Origin: Desulfobacterales bacterium
Lineage (GTDB): Bacteria; Desulfobacterota; Desulfobacteria; Desulfobacterales; C00003060
Direction of reading: 5' to 3'
DNA length: 7,891 bases
NCBI GenBank assembly: GCA_020347085.1
Contig: CP070769.1
Span: 2,048,173-2,056,063 of the forward strand
The translations under genes were made by a program, and so were the position numbers. The first letter of the stretch is position 1; each line of letters starts with the position of its first letter. Below, piece after piece: positions 5,290 through 7,891 of the stretch. The notes beneath the pieces were generated by a model. The model did no database searches and had not been told where the DNA came from. It saw nothing but the letters and a program-made list of their open reading frames with translations.

Positions 5290-5880
5290 CTATCTCGCAA
5301 CGTCGCCAGCTTCAGTCAGAATCATACCTTCTCCAGGATAGACCATGCGTTCCTCGTTGGGTGTGGGCTTTGTCACTTCCGGCCAATGCCCGGGTTGGGG
5401 CTCGGGCCCTTCCCGTGCCACAGCAGAAGGCCTCTTGTCCTTCATCTTTGGGTACTTTCTGATATTCACATGTGGTACCGGGGCGCTGAACTCGATGGGG
5501 ATGTTGTTGGGATCGAAAGAATAGATGGAGTGAATGAATCCATGATTGATGACCTCGGAAACCCAGATATCAGCTGCTTCTAATCTGTCTATCAGCTTCC
5601 ACAGGTCCTCCTCACTTTCCACTTCGAACGAGACATGATCAAAAACAAACGGACCCTTGACAGGTGCACCATGATCCTTTTCTGGAGCCTTATCCACGTC
5701 CGGCCACTCAAAAAAGGCAATCATATCGTGCTCGGATATTTCAAAGAAATAGTGTCTGAATCCGGGTCGTCCAAGACCCGCTACCAGACGCATACCGAGC
5801 AAATCCCGCCAGAAGCGGATTGTGGTGTCCATATCTCTCGTGGCCATTGCCAGGTGATTGATTCCCGTGTATTTCACCAT
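5290..5880 (-). CDS. VOC superfamily (glyoxalase-fold) metalloenzyme
   Basis: A 196-residue protein of the vicinal-oxygen-chelate superfamily (glyoxalase I, extradiol dioxygenases, fosfomycin-resistance proteins). Two beta-alpha-beta modules are visible: the first begins GINHLAMATRDMDTTIRFWRDLLGMRLV and the second PFVFDHVSFEVESEEDLWKLIDRL. Probable metal ligands are H9, H82 and E130 (NNIPIEFSA), with E58 (FFEW) as a possible fourth, which fits a mononuclear divalent-metal site. After the fold ends near residue 135 there is a Pro- and charge-rich tail of about 60 residues, longer than in minimal 120-140 residue members. The substrate is unknown. Start: GGGAG seven bases upstream of ATG at 5880. 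It is monocistronic as far as the window shows. Confidence 0.88.
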   Translation of the reverse strand: MVKYTGINHLAMATRDMDTTIRFWRDLLGMRLVAGLGRPGFRHYFFEISEHDMIAFFEWPDVDKAPEKDHGAPVKGPFVFDHVSFEVESEEDLWKLIDRLEAADIWVSEVINHGFIHSIYSFDPNNIPIEFSAPVPHVNIRKYPKMKDKRPSAVAREGPEPQPGHWPEVTKPTPNEERMVYPGEGMILTEAGDVAR

Positions 5881-6258
5881 GTCATTACTCCCGTAAAGCG
5901 TATTCTTTTCGCCATACCTGCACGAGCAAAACCGTTTGTGCGTTTACAATCCTTCAGCCTGACGAAAGAGCCGTTTCACGATGTCCCAAAAGCAACGCCT
6001 GGCACTTCCGCCCGGCGCCAATGATCTCACTTTTTCCGGAGAACAAAAATAGATAGGAAATCCCATTCATCAGGAGACGAGATAACCGAGAAGTGACCGG
6101 CTCGCTCCCCGGACACGCGGTGCTGCCGCAAGGCAGAACCCCCGCCCTTTAGGGCGGGGAGGCTTCACTTCCCGTCAATTGACTGGCAACGACAATATAA
6201 CACTCTCTTGTTGTTGCCTGTGTTTCGACCGCATATTGTGACCTGCCGGCCAAGCAGG
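5881..6258. other. Intergenic region containing a family 1 repeat
   Basis: About 380 bases with no supported gene; plus-strand frames that cover it start inside the VOC gene and are shadows. It includes the upstream region of the VOC gene, where I see no convincing promoter, and the intact repeat at 6090-6171. A weak hairpin, ACCTGC (6241-6246) with GCAGGT (6254-6259), overlaps the membrane-protein stop codon but has no T run. Confidence 0.5.
6090..6171 (+). repeat. Cloverleaf-like dispersed repeat, most intact copy D (family 1)
   Basis: The outer stem is GAAGTGA (6090-6096) with TCACTTC (6165-6171). Inside are CTGCC (6123-6127) with GGCAG (6132-6136) around the GNRA tetraloop GCAA, and CCCCGCCC (6140-6147) with GGGCGGGG (6152-6159) around TTTA. 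CTCCCC (6104-6109) could instead pair with GGGGAG, so alternative folds exist. Near-identical copies lie at 1277-1349 and, inverted and shortened, at 2825-2875. Subterminal GC-rich hairpins of this kind are known in REP elements and in ends of IS200/IS605-type transposons. Relation to those is an inference; no transposase is in view. Confidence 0.75.
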
Positions 6259-6630
6259 TTAGTGAACAATGGTGGCCAAAATCGCAATGCCCAAACCCAT
6301 CACGACTACGGCACACACTCTGTATGTCTTATCCGAGGCTGCAAACCACCAATCGATCATCCCTTTTACCTTTTCCCTTGGCCCAAAGAGAAATACCAGC
6401 CCCTTTAACAAAGACAAAAGCCCAAGAACAACAATGAACGTGACTTGTGAGCTCGAAGAAGCCGAGAGCAAGAAGAGAATTCCAGCACCGAGCGGGAGGG
6501 GGCTCCACTTCCTAGGGTCCCCCACTTTCAGTTTGCTGAGATAGTCTTCTCTCATAACCCGGGTTGCCAAGAGCATTAACGTACCAGCCATGACATAAAG
6601 CAGCGCCACAACAAACAGATACCAGATCAT
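6259..6630 (-). CDS. Small integral membrane protein of unknown function
   Basis: A 123-residue protein with four likely transmembrane helices at about 2-22, 45-58, 62-82 and 103-122. Short polar linkers include MREDYLSKLKVGDPRKW and FGPREKVKGMIDWWFAASDKTYR. It has no conserved catalytic residues that I can see. The start is firm: AGGAGG lies six bases before ATG at 6630. It would sit in the inner membrane. It follows the exodeoxyribonuclease gene at a 145-base distance on the same strand, so read-through is possible but no functional link is evident. It looks like a conserved hypothetical membrane protein rather than a transporter, since it lacks charged residues within the helices. Confidence 0.85.
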   Translation of the reverse strand: MIWYLFVVALLYVMAGTLMLLATRVMREDYLSKLKVGDPRKWSPLPLGAGILFLLSASSSSQVTFIVVLGLLSLLKGLVFLFGPREKVKGMIDWWFAASDKTYRVCAVVVMGLGIAILATIVH

Positions 6631-6775
6631 TGAAAGCCTCCTCTCACATGCCTGAGTTGCGTCTTTTTTAGGATGGTCTCAAGAGAAATTCGTAAGAGAG
6701 TCCTCTACCATTGGTTAGTACTTGGGTCAAGAGTGGATTTGGCTCGTTATTCGTCAGCCACGCACCCCCAAAATG

Positions 6776-7552
6776 CTATGCAATGCCGAACTCCGCGATA
6801 ACAAATGTGTGGTCCGATGGCTTGTGGGATAATCTAGGAGCAACATCAATCCATGCCCGGGTCGATTTCTGTGCCAAGCCCGGCGTGGCCCAAATGTGAT
6901 CCACTCGCCATCCAAGCCCCCGGGACACAGCGTTTGGGATGCGATAGTCCCAAAAGGTATACATGTTGCTGCTGGACTCATGCCTGCGAAACACATCCAC
7001 AAAGCCCCATGCCTTTACCGCTGCAAGCGTCTTGTGTTCCTCCGGATGAAATCCAACGCTCCCTGCGAGCTTTTTGGGGTCGAACACATCAATAGACTCA
7101 GGGGCCACATTGAAATCGCCCACCCAAAGCAGAGGCGTACGCGGGTCAAAGCCTCGTGAAAAATAATCCTGCAGACGTTGAAGCCAATGAAGCTTATATT
7201 GAAATCTCTCCGAGTCCGGTGCATAACCCTGAGGCACATAGGTATTCACAATAGGGATATCGTGGATAGAAGCCGCGATGAGCCTTGGCTCTTCTTTCTC
7301 ATTTCCATCGCCAAATCCGAATGAGACGTCCTGAGGGGGGCTTTTGCTCAGGATGGCTACACCATTGTATGACTTTTGACCTCGGAATGCACAGTGGTAC
7401 CCCTGCTTCTGAAAGGGCTGGAACGGGAAATCCGCATCCTGCACCTTAGTCTCCTGAAGACACAGGACATCCGGCTTCTCTTGAGCCAGCCATTCCAGGA
7501 TGACATCCAGGCGAGCCCGGATCCCGTTGGCGTTGAACGTGGCAATCTTCAT
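6776..7552 (-). CDS. xth: Exodeoxyribonuclease III (AP endonuclease)
   Basis: A 258-residue member of the exonuclease III / endonuclease-exonuclease-phosphatase family, close to the usual 255-270. It cuts DNA at abasic sites and degrades 3' ends during base-excision repair in the cytoplasm. Expected active-site residues are all present: N7 (MKIATFNANG), E34 (LQETK), Y105 (NTYVPQG), D146 and N148 (VGDFNVAP), D218 (WRVDHIW), and D247-H248 (SDHTF). The motif SYNGVAIL is also typical. Start ATG at 7552 gives the standard N-terminus, although no strong Shine-Dalgarno precedes it. The gene appears intact and is the most securely identified in the window. Confidence 0.96.
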   Translation of the reverse strand: MKIATFNANGIRARLDVILEWLAQEKPDVLCLQETKVQDADFPFQPFQKQGYHCAFRGQKSYNGVAILSKSPPQDVSFGFGDGNEKEEPRLIAASIHDIPIVNTYVPQGYAPDSERFQYKLHWLQRLQDYFSRGFDPRTPLLWVGDFNVAPESIDVFDPKKLAGSVGFHPEEHKTLAAVKAWGFVDVFRRHESSSNMYTFWDYRIPNAVSRGLGWRVDHIWATPGLAQKSTRAWIDVAPRLSHKPSDHTFVIAEFGIA

Positions 7553-7708
7553 GTGCTGAGATGTTAATAACGTTCAGGAGCTGAGGCAAGTGAGATCTTG
7601 ATCTATCCTCAATTTCTTTCAATAGTCGCACGCGGAGGGCCGTTAAATAACCGCTCGCACGGCAGGTGGCTTTCCGAAGCGACTGCAACCCGCAAAACAA
7701 AGAGGCGT

Positions 7709-7775
7709 GAAGTGGCTTTGTTTAAGTTTGCATGCCCGGGGCGGTGGGGGATGCAAACAATCTAGAAGCCATTTC
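7709..7775. repeat. Two-stage inverted repeat, long hairpin
   Basis: GAAGTGGCTT (7709-7718) pairs with AAGCCATTTC (7766-7775) with one G-T pair. After an internal loop, GTTTGCAT (7726-7733) pairs perfectly with ATGCAAAC (7751-7758). The G-rich apical part (7738-7750) can add a short CCC/GGG helix. It has no T run for termination. Seen once in the window. Confidence 0.6.
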
Positions 7776-7795
7776 AAAACTTCATTGAGAGCCCA

Positions 7796-7817
7796 TTGTT
7801 GGCCATTTTGCTAACAA
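7796..7817. repeat. Short hairpin TTGTTGGC / GCTAACAA
   Basis: TTGTTGGC (7796-7803) and GCTAACAA (7810-7817) pair over eight positions with one G-T pair, around CATTTT. It sits between two larger dyads and may be part of a compound element. Confidence 0.4.
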
Positions 7818-7839
7818 GTTCTTTGCAAAACGAAGCGTG

Positions 7840-7884
7840 AAAATCGTAACTGTTTGAGGGCGTTAGCCCGAGTTTTACGATTTT
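7840..7884. repeat. AACTGTTTGAG core dyad, copy 2 (family 2)
   Basis: AAAATCGT (7840-7847) pairs with ACGATTTT (7877-7884), AACT (7848-7851) with AGTT (7871-7874), then GTTTGA is unpaired on the left, and GGGC (7858-7861) pairs with GCCC (7866-7869) around GTTA. The fixed words AACTGTTTGAG and CGAGTTTT match those at 2578-2588 and 2604-2611, while both stems differ in sequence. CGAAGCG precedes and GGAG follows in both copies. The right flank is cut by the window edge. Confidence 0.7.
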
Positions 7885-7891
7885 AGTGGAG

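Larger units (their letters stand above)
7553..7891. other. Non-coding, strongly structured flank upstream of xth
   Basis: About 340 bases up to the window edge without a supported gene. The minus-strand frame 7446-7700 overlaps xth in another register and is taken as a shadow. The right half is a run of dyads: 7709-7775, 7796-7817 and 7840-7884. Confidence 0.5.

Noticed and set aside
5161..5583. Plus-strand 140-codon frame
   Set aside because: Mostly antisense to the VOC gene and without a ribosome site.

Overview
The window reads as accessory-type chromosomal DNA from a Gram-negative bacterium, most likely a member of the former Deltaproteobacteria (Desulfobacterota). That placement is an inference. 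It rests on moderate GC content, Shine-Dalgarno-led small genes, a PilZ protein, an amidohydrolase-2 protein and a frameshifted Cys-rich small protein that resembles, from memory, small proteins of sulfate reducers. No rRNA, tRNA, CRISPR array or transposase gene is visible.

Nearly all genes lie on the minus strand. From left to right: a plus-strand small Cys-rich protein (241-534), a frameshifted Cys-rich pseudogene (994-1238), a PilZ-domain protein (1567-1944), a small charged protein (2970-3179) just downstream of an amidohydrolase (3214-4209), an unrecognised 137-residue protein (4436-4849), a VOC/glyoxalase-fold metalloenzyme (5290-5880), a small four-helix membrane protein (6259-6630) and exodeoxyribonuclease III (6776-7552). 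Only the amidohydrolase and the small charged gene (34 bases apart) look like a clear operon. The others are separated by about 145 to 1025 bases, and I see no pathway that joins them.

The long intergenic stretches are not empty. They carry at least two families of dispersed, foldable repeats. Family 1 is a cloverleaf-like unit with two GC-rich hairpins, often inside a short closing stem. Copies lie near 89-149, 1277-1349, 2825-2875 (lacking one hairpin), 4378-4432 and 6090-6171, with an isolated arm at 11-43. Family 2 has a fixed core, AACTGTTTGAG ... CGAGTTTT, between inner and outer stems whose sequences differ completely between copies (2531-2654 and 7840-7884) while pairing is kept. Other strong dyads lie at 2204-2318, 5151-5181 and 7709-7775.

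I do not see a complete new defence, mobile or biosynthetic system. The most unusual content is the structured repeats with compensatory changes, the frameshifted small gene and the orphan Cys-rich gene.
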